Source: Acidobacteriota bacterium
GTDB taxonomy: Bacteria; Acidobacteriota; Vicinamibacteria; Marinacidobacterales; Marinacidobacteraceae
Length of the DNA stretch: 36,911 bases
NCBI GenBank assembly: GCA_022822745.1
Contig: JAJEAO010000040.1
Span: forward strand, 1-36,911
Direction of reading: 5' to 3'
The translations under genes and the position numbers were made by a program. Below the pieces are notes generated by a model, which was not told where the DNA came from, did not search any database, and was given only the letters and a program-made list of their open reading frames with translations. This document shows positions 14,479 through 23,601 of this stretch, piece after piece. Each line of letters opens with the position of its first letter. Position 1 is the stretch's first letter.

Positions 14479-16538
14479 CGGTCCTGCTGCTGGCCGGCGG
14501 CGGGGGGATCCCCGGTGACGTGGTCCCAGAGCGCCCCGGCGTGGCGGGTCAGCGCGGGCAGATCCTCGCCGAGCAGGTAGCCGGCCTCGATCAGATCGAG
14601 CGCGGCGTCGGTGAACCGGCCCAGATACTCCTCCCGGCTCCCGTAGCGTTCTTCGACCGAGGGTCTCGGGTCGCCGCTCGCCCGCCGGTCCGCAGCGGTC
14701 GCGGGGAACGGGATGAAGGAGCCGACCATGCTCGACAGCTCGTCCGGCGGACCGGCTTCCTCCCGGAACAGGTTCCACCCGGTGTAGGTGGCGAGCGGAA
14801 CCTCGATCTCCGGAAGCCGGATCCCGGCGAGTTCGTTCCCGTCCGGATCCACCGCCGACACCCGGATGGGGAAGCGGCGCCCGATCTCGGGGGGCTCGCG
14901 GGTCACGATGCCGCGAGTCGCGAAGTCCGGCCCGTAGTCGGCGCGATAGGCGTAGTGCACCCGGTCGGAGGTCCCGACGCCGGGGATTTCGGGAAACCCG
15001 AGGTTCTCCGCCGCCACCGCGCTGCCCTCCTCGACGCTCGGGTAGCGGCTCTCGGGGGGAGACCCGCCGCCGCGGCTCCAGCGGTCGAGCGCGAGCAGGA
15101 GCGCCCGCTGCCCCCAGCGGAAGTTGTTCGGATTCGCCCGCTGCTGCCCCAGCGTGACGCCCGGCGGAAATCCCGACGGCCCGTGCTGCGTCCCGGCGTA
15201 CATGTAGATGCGCACATGGCCGGGGATGCGGGCGTCCTCGTCAGCCTCGACGGTCGTGTGGATCAGACTGGCGGCGCGGCCCCAGTACTCGTACGAGGAG
15301 TTCGTGTAGAAGACCCGGGGGTAGAAGCGCTCCCGCTGCCTCGAGAGGAGCCCGGCGGTCTGGCCGGTGTCGGGGTCGGTCTGCTCCACGTCGGTGAACG
15401 GGAAGATGTCGGTGGGGTGGAACTGGTTCAGGTAGGGGTGGGCGTCCCTCGAGGCCTGGGCGAAGCGGTGGTTGAAACTGCCGCGTCCGCCGCCGGCGAC
15501 ATCGGAGAGGACGCCGTCGAAGACCCGGCGGCCCTGCTCGTCGCCGTTGAAGCCGTAGTAGAGGAAGGTCCGCAGGAACCGCCCGCTCTGCGAGATCCCG
15601 AACCCGAGGGCGTTCGTGATGTCCCCGGCGGCGATCCCGAGCTCGTCCGAGCCGTCGTGGCGGAGGAGCGTCACGAAGTCCCGGATGCCGGCGGGGCCGA
15701 GGCCGACGAGCGGCGGGTTCGCCGACCGATAGACGACCTCGTAGATCCGGTGGGGCTCGAAGCCGCCCTCGAGGAAGACGGCCCCGTCGTCCGGCGCGAC
15801 CCGGCCGTTCTCGATCCGGCCGAAGCCCCAGCGGTCCCGCGGGATGACCTCCCGCTCGTCCTCGACCCGGCGCCGCACGGTCATCACGTTCGCCGGATCC
15901 TCCGGGTCGGCGACGCGGTAGGGCCGGTGGTTCCGGTCGGCGAGGGTGTGGTGGTCCACCGGACGCTGCACCACGAAGTCGGCCCGCACCAGGCCCCGGA
16001 TCTCGGAGCCGTCCGGATTCGTCGCCACCGGGGGATGCATGCGCATGCGCAGCGGGTCGTCGTCGGGCACATCCCACTGCCACGCGAGCCACAGCAGGGT
16101 GAACCCGTGGCGCATCAGGAAACCGTCCCCGAAGTGGGCCGCCTCCCGCGGCATGAGGGATCCCTCGGCCATGTTGAAGTAGCCGAGCAGCCCCTTCCGG
16201 CCCCGGTTGTTCACTTCGAGGAGGAGCGTCCCCCGGCCCTTCTGCATCACCTTCGGGCGCAGCAGGTGGAACTCGGCGGACATCTCCACCCGGCCGTCCC
16301 GGTTCCGGGGCGCGAGGGCGATGTCGGCGATGATCCGGTTCGCGTCGTTTTCCGGATCGAAGGCGAAGCGGACGATCCCGACGATCCGCTCGTAGCCCCC
16401 GGCGAGGCCGAACGGACGACCGTCGAGCACATCGGACCTCTCGGTGATCTCGAAGCCGGTGACCTCGGCCGCAGCCGTGCCCGCCAGCAGTCCCGAGCCG
16501 AGAGCGAACGCCATCCAGAACCGCGCCGCTTTTCTCAT
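14475..16538 (-). CDS. Secreted alpha/beta hydrolase-domain protein (Abhydrolase_10-like)
   Basis: A 687-residue protein with a signal peptide (FWMAFALGSGLLAGTAAAEV). The N-terminal half is beta-rich (RPFGLAGGYERIVGIVRFAF, RGTLLLEVNNRGRKGLLGYF). The hydrolase core centres on GFGISQSGRFLRTFLYYGFN, whose GxSxSGR nucleophile elbow supplies the catalytic Ser. RIYMYAGTQHGPSGFP further on carries the probable catalytic His. The family is widespread in soil and marine bacteria, with substrates largely unknown. The ATG at 16538 has GGGAGG seven bases upstream. It overlaps the DUF1828 gene and lies upstream of a TRAP importer, so it may release the organic acid that the importer takes up; that link is inference. 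Confidence 0.82.
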   Translation of the reverse strand: MRKAARFWMAFALGSGLLAGTAAAEVTGFEITERSDVLDGRPFGLAGGYERIVGIVRFAFDPENDANRIIADIALAPRNRDGRVEMSAEFHLLRPKVMQKGRGTLLLEVNNRGRKGLLGYFNMAEGSLMPREAAHFGDGFLMRHGFTLLWLAWQWDVPDDDPLRMRMHPPVATNPDGSEIRGLVRADFVVQRPVDHHTLADRNHRPYRVADPEDPANVMTVRRRVEDEREVIPRDRWGFGRIENGRVAPDDGAVFLEGGFEPHRIYEVVYRSANPPLVGLGPAGIRDFVTLLRHDGSDELGIAAGDITNALGFGISQSGRFLRTFLYYGFNGDEQGRRVFDGVLSDVAGGGRGSFNHRFAQASRDAHPYLNQFHPTDIFPFTDVEQTDPDTGQTAGLLSRQRERFYPRVFYTNSSYEYWGRAASLIHTTVEADEDARIPGHVRIYMYAGTQHGPSGFPPGVTLGQQRANPNNFRWGQRALLLALDRWSRGGGSPPESRYPSVEEGSAVAAENLGFPEIPGVGTSDRVHYAYRADYGPDFATRGIVTREPPEIGRRFPIRVSAVDPDGNELAGIRLPEIEVPLATYTGWNLFREEAGPPDELSSMVGSFIPFPATAADRRASGDPRPSVEERYGSREEYLGRFTDAALDLIEAGYLLGEDLPALTRHAGALWDHVTGDPPAAGQQQDR

Positions 16539-16581
16539 GTTGGCCTCCCCGATGGGCTCCGAAGATACCAGCGGGAGAGCC

Positions 16582-17181
16582 TCAGACGGTCTGGTAGCGG
16601 TCGAAGGCCAGACGCCGCGGACGCCGCCGCGCGGCGCCGAGCCGTTTCGACAGGTACACCTTGGATTCCCCGACATGGAGCGGGTGCGCCTCGTGGTGGA
16701 TCACATCGAAGTGCAGGTGGGTGAGCGTCCCCCGCATCTCGTAGTAGCGGTTCTTCGTCTTGACCACGATCTCCCGGAACCCCTGCTCCGCGGCCCACTC
16801 CTCGAGCGACTCGGAGAGCGCCCGGAAGTGCCCCTGGCCGCGCCAGTCGCTGCGGGTTCCTCCGAGCCAGGCGTAGAGCACGCGCTGACCGGCGAAGCGC
16901 ACCTTCCCCTCGAGTCGCCTCACCAGGTCCGCCAGCTTGGGGGCGGTTTCCTCGCGCCGGAGCTCGTGGGCCACCCGGTAGCTGACCGGCGCCCAGTGGC
17001 CCGGTTCCTCGGGCAGCTCCGCCTCCACCATGAGGATGGCGTGTTCCCGTCCCGCCAGGCGCGCCCGGATCTCGGGCGCCGTCTTCTTCCGGTCGAACTC
17101 GCCGAAGAACTCCTCGATGAACTGGATCTCGAGCGCGCCGCTGTCGAGCGGGTACTGGCGGATCCGGTAGGGGCGAGCCAT
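16582..17181 (-). CDS. GNAT-family N-acetyltransferase
   Basis: A 199-residue cytosolic protein. The segment LYAWLGGTRSDWRGQGHFRAL followed by SESLEEWAAEQGFREIVVKT is GNAT motif A: a beta strand, the R-G-Q-G-H pyrophosphate-binding turn for acetyl-CoA, then the helix. NRYYEMRGTLTHLHFDVI follows as motif B. The acceptor is unknown; the basic C-terminus (RRRPRRL) is unusual. The gene starts 22 bases after the enolase stop and ends 43 bases before the hydrolase, so it is probably co-transcribed with both. Confidence 0.78.
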   Translation of the reverse strand: MARPYRIRQYPLDSGALEIQFIEEFFGEFDRKKTAPEIRARLAGREHAILMVEAELPEEPGHWAPVSYRVAHELRREETAPKLADLVRRLEGKVRFAGQRVLYAWLGGTRSDWRGQGHFRALSESLEEWAAEQGFREIVVKTKNRYYEMRGTLTHLHFDVIHHEAHPLHVGESKVYLSKRLGAARRRPRRLAFDRYQTV

Positions 17182-17203
17182 CCCGAGCCGAACGACGACC
17201 TCC

Positions 17204-18502
17204 TCACCGGCGCCCCGGATCCGGGGCCATGCGGGCGCGCCCTCCGAGGTCGTCGGCGATCCGAAGCAGTTCGTTGTACTTCTCGACCCGTTCGCCCCGG
17301 CAGGGCGCCCCCGCCTTGATCTGCCCGGCGCCGGCGCCGACCGCGATGTGGGCGATCGCCGTGTCGCAGGTCTCGCCGGACCGGTGGCTCACCATGACGC
17401 CGAACCCGGCGCGCGCGGCCCGACGGATCACATCCAGCGTCTCGGTCACAGTGCCCACCTGGTTCGGCTTCACCAGGACCGCGTTGGCGGCTCGCTCCCG
17501 GATTCCCCGCTCCAGCCGCTCCTCCCGGGTCACGAACAGGTCGTCGCCCACGAGCTGCACCCGGTCCCCGAGCGCGGCGGTCAGGGCGCCCCACCCCGCC
17601 CAGTCGTCCTCGGCGAGCGCGTCCTCGATGGAGAGGAGCCCCGGAAACGCTTCGATCCACCCGGCGTAGGTCTCGATCATCGCCTCCGCCGGCGCCGGGG
17701 GGGCATCGGAGCGCGGGAACCGGTACCCCTCCGGGCTCCAGAACTCGGTCGCCGCCACATCGAGCGCGAGGGCGAGATCCTCGCCGGGCCGGAATCCCGC
17801 CCGCTCCGCCGCTTCCACGACGAGTCGAAGCGCTTCGCCGGCATCGGCGAGGCGGGGAGCGAACCCGCCTTCGTCCCCGACCGAGGTCGAGTGCCCGCGG
17901 TCCGCCAGCGTCTCGCGGAGGGCCTCGAACACCTCCACTCCGGCGTGGAGGGCCTCGCCGAAGGTCTCGGCCCCGAGCGGGGCGACGAGAAACTCCTGGA
18001 CGAGGAGCGCGTTGTCCGCGTGGGCGCCGCCGTTCAGCACGTTGAAGAACGGGACGGGCAGGGTGTCGGCGACCTCGCCCCCGAGGGAGCGGTAGAACGG
18101 CATCCCCCGGAGTTCGGCGGCTGCGCGCGCCGTCGCCAGCGAGACCGCGAGCAACGCGTTGGCCCCGAGCCGCGAACGGTCCAGGGTGCCATCGAGTTCG
18201 ACGAGCAGCGCGTCCACGGTGGCCTGATCGAGCGCGTCCTCGCCGAGCAGTTCGGCGGCGATGGGATCCTCGATCGCCGCCACCGCCTGGCGCACGCCCC
18301 GCCCGTGGTAGCGGGCGGCGTCCCCGTCGCGGCGCTCGACGGCTTCGTGCCGACCGGTGGAAGCCCCCGACGGGACCGCCGCGCGGCCGATCTCGCCCCC
18401 GTCGAGCCACACTTCGGCTTCGACCGTGGGCCGACCTCGCGAATCGAGGATTTCCCGGGCCACGAGCCGGGCGATCGCGGACTCGGGCGTTCGGATCTGC
18501 AT
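17204..18502 (-). CDS. eno: Enolase (phosphopyruvate hydratase)
   Basis: Enolase interconverts 2-phosphoglycerate and phosphoenolpyruvate in glycolysis. The 432-residue protein has all catalytic parts: mobile loop PSGASTGRHEA (44-54), NGGAHADN (157-164), VGDEGGFAP (208-216, general acid/base Glu211), magnesium ligands Asp248, Glu293 (LLSIEDALAEDDW) and Asp320 (VGDDLFVT), catalytic Lys345 in LVKPNQVGTVTET, and VSHRSGET (371-378). Sequence around the ligands is somewhat divergent (LNGG for INGG, EDAL for EDGL) but no key residue is lost. ATG 18502 gives the normal length. It heads a compact minus-strand train and diverges from the barrel gene at 18614. Confidence 0.96.
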   Translation of the reverse strand: MQIRTPESAIARLVAREILDSRGRPTVEAEVWLDGGEIGRAAVPSGASTGRHEAVERRDGDAARYHGRGVRQAVAAIEDPIAAELLGEDALDQATVDALLVELDGTLDRSRLGANALLAVSLATARAAAELRGMPFYRSLGGEVADTLPVPFFNVLNGGAHADNALLVQEFLVAPLGAETFGEALHAGVEVFEALRETLADRGHSTSVGDEGGFAPRLADAGEALRLVVEAAERAGFRPGEDLALALDVAATEFWSPEGYRFPRSDAPPAPAEAMIETYAGWIEAFPGLLSIEDALAEDDWAGWGALTAALGDRVQLVGDDLFVTREERLERGIRERAANAVLVKPNQVGTVTETLDVIRRAARAGFGVMVSHRSGETCDTAIAHIAVGAGAGQIKAGAPCRGERVEKYNELLRIADDLGGRARMAPDPGRR

Positions 18503-18578
18503 GGGTGGAATTGTAGGGAGGCCGGCCCCCGCCGCCCACCTCCCGAACCGGGCGGGAGGGCACCGCCGGGCGTTGCGT

Positions 18579-18610
18579 TTGACAGCGGCGACGGGGCGCG
18601 GTTGACTTAT
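18579..18610 (+). promoter_or_regulatory. Candidate promoter for the barrel gene
   Basis: A perfect -35 hexamer TTGACA lies at 18579-18584. Seventeen to twenty bases further is an AT-richer patch (ttgacttat, 18602-18610) that could hold a poor -10 element. The gene starts at GTG 18614, so a transcript from here would have almost no leader. Only the -35 match is strong. Confidence 0.35.
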
Positions 18611-18613
18611 GGC

Positions 18614-20515
18614 GTGATCGAAGCGATTCGCGGCGGGCCCGCGGGCCGTCAGCCGACCGTCGGCGCGCTTCTGTTCGCCGGCGCGGCGCTCCTCGCCGCA
18701 AGCGCCCCGGCGGCGCCGCATGGAGGCGTCGCCCCCTTCTCCGGAGCGGAGGAGAGCGCTCCCGGCGTCGTCGTGCTGGCGCAGATCGCCGGTGTGGTCG
18801 CCACCCAGGAAGGCCATCCCCTGCCCGGCGCGCTGGTCTCCGTCTTCGACGCCGAAAGCGGCGACGAGGCGCAGTTCGCGGTCACCGACGAGGAGGGCCG
18901 CTTCGAGGTCGGGGACACCGGCCCGGGGCTCTACACCCTCCGCGCCTACCTCGCCGGTTTCCTCCCGTCCCCGAGGGCGCGGATCCGGGTCCAGAGCGGC
19001 GCCTCGATCGCGGACACGCTCCTGATCCAGTTGGCCGCAGCCACCGCGAGCCAGCGGGCCGGGAACCTGTCGGAGCTTCGCTGGCTCCTCCAGCGGGGAC
19101 GCCGCAACGTCCTGAAGGAGCGCCGGATCGCCGTCAGCCCCGCGGACCTGACCGGTCGCCTGCCCCGGGCGTTCGAGGACGAGTGGAACGACCGGCCCCG
19201 GTTCCCGGCGCTCGGCGCCATCGAAGGCGAACTCGGCTTCTTCGCGGCGTCGGGCAGCTCCCTCGGGCTCGCCGAGGGTCAGGGCGCCGACTCCGGGATC
19301 GCGTACACGCGGTTCGAGCTGCCCCAGACCGCGCGCGGGCGCTGGGAAGCGGAAGCGCGGCTCATGGAGTCGGCGTTCGCTTCCTGGGCCATGAACCTCT
19401 CCTACGAGATGGACGAGTTCGACGGTCACGAGTTCGCCGCCGGGATCGGCTACCAGCGCCACCTGTACCAGGGGATCGGCGGATACCGTCCCCCCGCCGC
19501 CCCCGTCCGTCCGCTCGGGGGCCTGCCGGGCCTCGACCCGTTCCACGAGCCGCAGGCGGCCTGGGACGGCGCCGCGTGGGTCGCCGATGACTTCACGGTG
19601 GGCCGGGCGCGGCTGAGCAGCGGCCTGACGTACCGTCGGTTCTCCTATCTGGAGGGCCATCGGGGCCTCGCGCCCCGCGCGGTGCTGGAGTTCGAGGCGA
19701 CGCCCGCGGTGATCTTGCGCGGGGGCGTGGCCGTCCGGGTGGACGGTCCGATCGGAGAGGACTCCGGGCTCCTGTCGCGGGTGGCGCACGCCGACCTGCT
19801 CGCGCTCGATCCGGGCTGGTTCCGGTCGCTGGCCGCCCAGCGAACCACCCGCTACCAGGCGGGGGCCGAGATTCGCCTCGACGAGCACGCCTCGGTCGGA
19901 GCGCGCGTGTTCCGGGAGGACAACGACGACCAGCTCCTCCGGACCTTCGAGTCCGGACCGGTGGGCGGCGGGCGCTTCGATGTCTCGAATGCGGGCAGCA
20001 CCCGGGCCCGCGGCTTCGCGCTCGACTGGATCCGCGATCTCGCGCGGGTCACCTCGGGTCTGGACCTGGGGGGGCGCATCTCGTGGGTCGTCGCCGTCGT
20101 CGAAGACCGAACCGGAGTCGAAGCAGCACTGTCCCTGGTCCCGATCCCGGCCGCACCCCGCGGCTCCGGCCTTCTGCTCGGGGATCGCGCCGTCCTGAAC
20201 GATCTCTCCGCCGAGATCGTCGCCGTCCTGCAGCCCTCGGGGACGCGGCTCAACGCCGCCACCCGGTGGATCCGGCATCCGGGTCTCCATCCGATCCAGG
20301 TCGCCGGCGAGAATGGCGACCAGATCACGACCCGGTTCGACATCGAGCTGATCCAGCTCATCCCGTTCGCGGACTGGAGCGGCACGGAGTGGGAGCTGTC
20401 GCTCGCCGTGCGCGACCTGTTCTTCCGCGACTTCGGAGGACGTTCGCTGCTCGACGAACTCGCCGTGGCCCGCGCTCCGCGCCGGATCGTCGGCGGGCTC
20501 GCCGTCCGGTTCTGA
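18614..20515 (+). CDS. Outer-membrane beta-barrel with carboxypeptidase-regulatory-like domain, no visible plug
   Basis: A 633-residue protein. A signal peptide (VGALLFAGAALLAASAPAA) is followed by a carboxypeptidase-regulatory-like Ig fold at about 55-125 (AGVVATQEGHPLPGALVSVF, DEEGRFEVGDTGPGLYTLRA). The remainder is alternating strands typical of the TonB-dependent receptor barrel, ending in Val-Arg-Phe, the C-terminal aromatic recognised by the BAM machinery. The usual TonB plug (TonB box, plug Arg/Gly motifs) is not recognisable, and the length is some 200-400 residues below full receptors. GTG 18614 is the start that leaves a correctly placed signal peptide. It is probably a plug-less relative of the SusC/TonB barrels; cargo unknown. 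Confidence 0.7.
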   Translation: MIEAIRGGPAGRQPTVGALLFAGAALLAASAPAAPHGGVAPFSGAEESAPGVVVLAQIAGVVATQEGHPLPGALVSVFDAESGDEAQFAVTDEEGRFEVGDTGPGLYTLRAYLAGFLPSPRARIRVQSGASIADTLLIQLAAATASQRAGNLSELRWLLQRGRRNVLKERRIAVSPADLTGRLPRAFEDEWNDRPRFPALGAIEGELGFFAASGSSLGLAEGQGADSGIAYTRFELPQTARGRWEAEARLMESAFASWAMNLSYEMDEFDGHEFAAGIGYQRHLYQGIGGYRPPAAPVRPLGGLPGLDPFHEPQAAWDGAAWVADDFTVGRARLSSGLTYRRFSYLEGHRGLAPRAVLEFEATPAVILRGGVAVRVDGPIGEDSGLLSRVAHADLLALDPGWFRSLAAQRTTRYQAGAEIRLDEHASVGARVFREDNDDQLLRTFESGPVGGGRFDVSNAGSTRARGFALDWIRDLARVTSGLDLGGRISWVVAVVEDRTGVEAALSLVPIPAAPRGSGLLLGDRAVLNDLSAEIVAVLQPSGTRLNAATRWIRHPGLHPIQVAGENGDQITTRFDIELIQLIPFADWSGTEWELSLAVRDLFFRDFGGRSLLDELAVARAPRRIVGGLAVRF

Positions 20516-20538
20516 ACCGCGGCCGGCCGGCCGGCGCT

Positions 20539-20554
20539 CCGCCGCTCGCGGCGG
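20539..20554 (+). terminator. GC hairpin after the barrel gene
   Basis: CCGCCG and CGGCGG form a perfect 6-base-pair stem with a CTCG loop, 23 bases after the stop codon. There is no T-run, so termination is uncertain. A run of GGCC repeats (20521-20533) sits just before it. Confidence 0.3.
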
Positions 20555-20635
20555 CTCCAACGGTTTGGATGCGTCGTCACGGGATCCGTCTGATTGGATA
20601 GACTGCCGGGGCCGGGATCGTCCGTCGGACCCGGA

Positions 20636-20667
20636 GGCGCCCCGAAGCCCTTCGGGGTCCGGGCGCC
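20636..20667 (+). promoter_or_regulatory. Stable hairpin in the leader of the kinase operon
   Basis: The inner stem CCCCGAAG/CTTCGGGG (20640-20657) is perfect. An outer GGCG/CGCC pairing (20636-20639 with 20664-20667) extends it around a short bulge. It ends 24 bases before the kinase ATG. It could be a terminator for upstream transcription or a leader structure controlling the operon; no T-run follows. Confidence 0.4.
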
Positions 20668-20691
20668 GAGGAACCTGATCTGCCGTCCGCC

Positions 20692-23601
20692 ATGCTGATC
20701 CGAGGCCCGACCCGCTCCGTCCTCGCCGTGGCGGCGACGGCGTTGCTCCTGGCGCTCGCCGGGATGAACATCGCCCGTCACGCCACCTCCGGCGTCATGG
20801 ACGACGGGGTGCTCTGGGGGGACGAGCTCGGACGGGTCGTCGCCCTGCGGGTCGCCGACGGCGGACCCGGGGCCCAGGCCGGGATCGAGGTCGGAGACAG
20901 CCTCCAGGCGATCGCCAACCGGTCCACCGGATCGGTCACCGAGATCGAGGTCGCCGAAGACGCCCGGACCGTCCTGGCCGCGGCCGACGAAGGCGCTGCG
21001 CTGCGCTATGTCCTGGTCCGGGAAGGCGAGCGACGGGGGATGACGGTGGCCGTCGCCCCGCTCCCCTCGGGCAACGTCTCGCTCTATTTCTTCCTCGCCG
21101 CCGTGGGCCTGTTTTCCGGATGCGTCGGCACCTTCGTCTATGCATTCCGCCGGGGCGCCTCGGCGGCGGCCCACTTCTACGGCCTCTGCCTGCTCTGGCT
21201 CCTCGCTTTCGCCTTCTCCTTCACCGGCGAATTCGACTTCCTCGACCACCTGTTCTTCTGGCTCGACCGGCTCGGCGTCCTCTTCTTCCCGCCGGTCTTC
21301 CTCCACTTCGCGCTCACCTTCCCGAGTCCCGGCCGCCTCCTCGACCGCTGGCCGGGCGCGGCTTCGCGGATCTACCTCCCGTCGTTTCTCCTCCTCGGCC
21401 TGACCCTCGGCGCGCGCCTCCTCTACTTCTCTCCGCTCAGTCCGGGCCCCGCCGTCATCACGACGACGGAGGTGCTGCTGGACCGGATCGAGCCGGTGCT
21501 GTGGGCCCTCTACTCGCTGGCCGCGTTCGCCGCGTTCGTGGACGCCTACCGGCGCGCCGCCAGCGTCACCGTCGGCAAGCAGCTCAAGTGGATCGTCTGG
21601 GGCACCGGGGCCGGGATGCTCCCGTTCGCCCTGATCTACGCCGCTCCCTACTTCACCGGGTTGCCGACGACGGCGGAAATGGAGCTGTCGCTCGTCCCGA
21701 TGGCGCTCGTGCCGCTTTCGTTCGCCTACGCGATCGTCAAGTACCGGCTCATGGACGTCGAGATCCTGTTCAAGCGCGGGATCCTGTTCGCATCCCTCGC
21801 CGCCGGAATCGCGGCGATCTTCCTGGTCACGTTCCTCGTCGGCACGACCTGGCTCGGGGGAGAGGAGCACTCGCTGATGGTCGCGGTCCTCTCGGCGGTC
21901 GTCGCCGCGCTCGCCGTCCCCCGCTTCCGGGACCGCATGGAACGGGGCATAGACCGCCTCTTCTACCGCGAGCACTACGACTTCCGCCGGGCGCTCGCGG
22001 GTCTGGCGGCGGAGATGAACTCGCGGCTGGACCTCGTCCCGCTCGCCTCGCGGCTGGTGGACAAGATCGCGGAGACCTTCCGGCTCGACCGGGTGGCGCT
22101 CCTCGCCGCCCCCGGGGCGCCCGGCGCGGCCGAGCTGAGGATCGTCGCCTCGCACGGCCTCGATGACGAGGAGGCTGCGGCGGCGGAGCGGTTCGCGGGC
22201 GCCGCCTCGGTCCGACGTCGCCTGGCCGACGGCGCCATCGCCCGCGCCGCGCTCATGCCCTACCCGGTGCGGGACGGCGTCTGGTGCATGAACGCGGTGC
22301 CCTGCGTGGCCCGCGGCGAGGTCGTCGGGGTCTTTCTCCTGGGGCCGACGGTGGACGGGGACGATCTCTCCTCGGAGGATCTGGATCTGCTCCGCACGGT
22401 GGCGGCGCAGGCGGCGACCGCGCTCGTGAACGCGCGTCTCTACAGCTCCTTGCAGGAAAAGCACGAGGAAGTGGTCGCGCTCCGGGAGCAGAGCGACGAC
22501 ACGATCGAGTCGCTCGCCGCGGGCGTCGTCGTGTTCGACCTCGACGGCCGAGTGGTGCGCTGGAACCGGTCCATGGAGCGGATCTACGGGCGCACCCGGC
22601 ACGAGGTCATGCAGGCTCGCTACGATGCCGTGTTCCCGGCGCGGCTCCGTCGCGCCCTCGACGCCGGGCTCGGCGACGACTGGCTCTCCCGGGGGGAGGG
22701 CGGCGGCATCTCCCGCCTCAACCTCCACGCCGCCGACGGCGGGGACCGGGTCGTCAACGTGAAGGCGGCCCCGTTCCTCTCGGGCGCCGGCGAACACCAC
22801 GGCGCGCTTCTCATCCTCGAGGACATCACCGACCGGGTCCGCATGGAAAACGAGATGCAGTTGCGCGAGAAGATGAGTTCGCTCGGTGTTCTCGCCGCCG
22901 GAGTGGCCCACGAAGTGAACACGCCGCTCACCGGCATCTCGAGTTTCACGCAGATGCTCCGGGAGCAGACGGATCACGGGGATCCGCGGGCCGTGCTCCT
23001 GAAGAAGATCGAGACGCAGACCGAGAGGGCTTCGCAGATCGTGAACGGGCTGCTGAACTTCGCCCGGCACCAGCCCACCGACTTCACCCGGGTGAGCCTG
23101 AACCGCGTCCTCGCGGATGTCCTGTCGCTGCTCGCCCACCAGGCCCGCACCTCGCACATCCGCATCCGGCAGGAGCTCGATCCGACGCTCCCCGAGATCT
23201 TCGGGGACGAGAACAAGCTGCAGCAGGTCTTCGTGAATCTCGCCGTGAACGCGTTCGACGCGATGGCCGCGGGCGGCTGGCTGACGCTCCGCACCCGCGC
23301 CTCCGAGGATCAGGCCATCGCCGAAGTCGAGGACACCGGGGAGGGAATCGCCCCGGAGGACATCCGCAGGATCTACGACCCGTTCTTCTCGACCCGCAAG
23401 AAGACCGGGGGCAACGGGCTCGGACTCTCGATCAGCTACGGGATCGTGCAGGAGCACGGCGGAGTCATCGAGGTCGAGAGCCGCGCCGACGCCGGCACCC
23501 GGTTCATCCTCCGGTTCCCGCGCGCCGACGCGCGGAGCCGGAGCGCAGCCTCGCCGGCCGAGCCGGACGGACCGGCGGCGCTCGCCGCGGAGGCGGGCTG
23601 A
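20692..23601 (+). CDS. Membrane sensor histidine kinase with PDZ, GAF and PAS domains (NtrB-like core)
   Basis: This 969-residue protein begins with one membrane helix (about 9-25), then a PDZ-like segment (36-120; ADGGPGAQAGIEVGDSLQAI is the substrate-binding loop and helix). A polytopic region of roughly eight helices follows (about 125-410). A GAF-like domain spans about 430-590 and a PAS domain about 600-715 (GVVVFDLDGRVVRWNRSMER). The dimerisation/phosphoacceptor helix is GVAHEVNTPLTGISSFTQML with His740. The ATPase domain has QQVFVNLAVNAFDAM (N box), VEDTGEGIAPEDI (G1) and NGLGLSISYG (G2). It ends in TGATG with the response regulator, so the two are coupled. A PDZ module at the N-terminus of a kinase suggests sensing of protein or peptide tails outside the cytoplasm. 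Confidence 0.88.
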   Translation: MLIRGPTRSVLAVAATALLLALAGMNIARHATSGVMDDGVLWGDELGRVVALRVADGGPGAQAGIEVGDSLQAIANRSTGSVTEIEVAEDARTVLAAADEGAALRYVLVREGERRGMTVAVAPLPSGNVSLYFFLAAVGLFSGCVGTFVYAFRRGASAAAHFYGLCLLWLLAFAFSFTGEFDFLDHLFFWLDRLGVLFFPPVFLHFALTFPSPGRLLDRWPGAASRIYLPSFLLLGLTLGARLLYFSPLSPGPAVITTTEVLLDRIEPVLWALYSLAAFAAFVDAYRRAASVTVGKQLKWIVWGTGAGMLPFALIYAAPYFTGLPTTAEMELSLVPMALVPLSFAYAIVKYRLMDVEILFKRGILFASLAAGIAAIFLVTFLVGTTWLGGEEHSLMVAVLSAVVAALAVPRFRDRMERGIDRLFYREHYDFRRALAGLAAEMNSRLDLVPLASRLVDKIAETFRLDRVALLAAPGAPGAAELRIVASHGLDDEEAAAAERFAGAASVRRRLADGAIARAALMPYPVRDGVWCMNAVPCVARGEVVGVFLLGPTVDGDDLSSEDLDLLRTVAAQAATALVNARLYSSLQEKHEEVVALREQSDDTIESLAAGVVVFDLDGRVVRWNRSMERIYGRTRHEVMQARYDAVFPARLRRALDAGLGDDWLSRGEGGGISRLNLHAADGGDRVVNVKAAPFLSGAGEHHGALLILEDITDRVRMENEMQLREKMSSLGVLAAGVAHEVNTPLTGISSFTQMLREQTDHGDPRAVLLKKIETQTERASQIVNGLLNFARHQPTDFTRVSLNRVLADVLSLLAHQARTSHIRIRQELDPTLPEIFGDENKLQQVFVNLAVNAFDAMAAGGWLTLRTRASEDQAIAEVEDTGEGIAPEDIRRIYDPFFSTRKKTGGNGLGLSISYGIVQEHGGVIEVESRADAGTRFILRFPRADARSRSAASPAEPDGPAALAAEAG

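Noticed and set aside
14520-16724. A 734-codon plus-strand frame opposite the secreted hydrolase
   Set aside because: The minus strand encodes a recognisable signal peptide, a GxSxSGR motif and a ribosome-binding site; the plus frame is a low-complexity shadow.
20519-20533. GGCC tandem run as a functional repeat
   Set aside because: A short low-complexity run in a GC-rich gap, with no second occurrence or feature tied to it.
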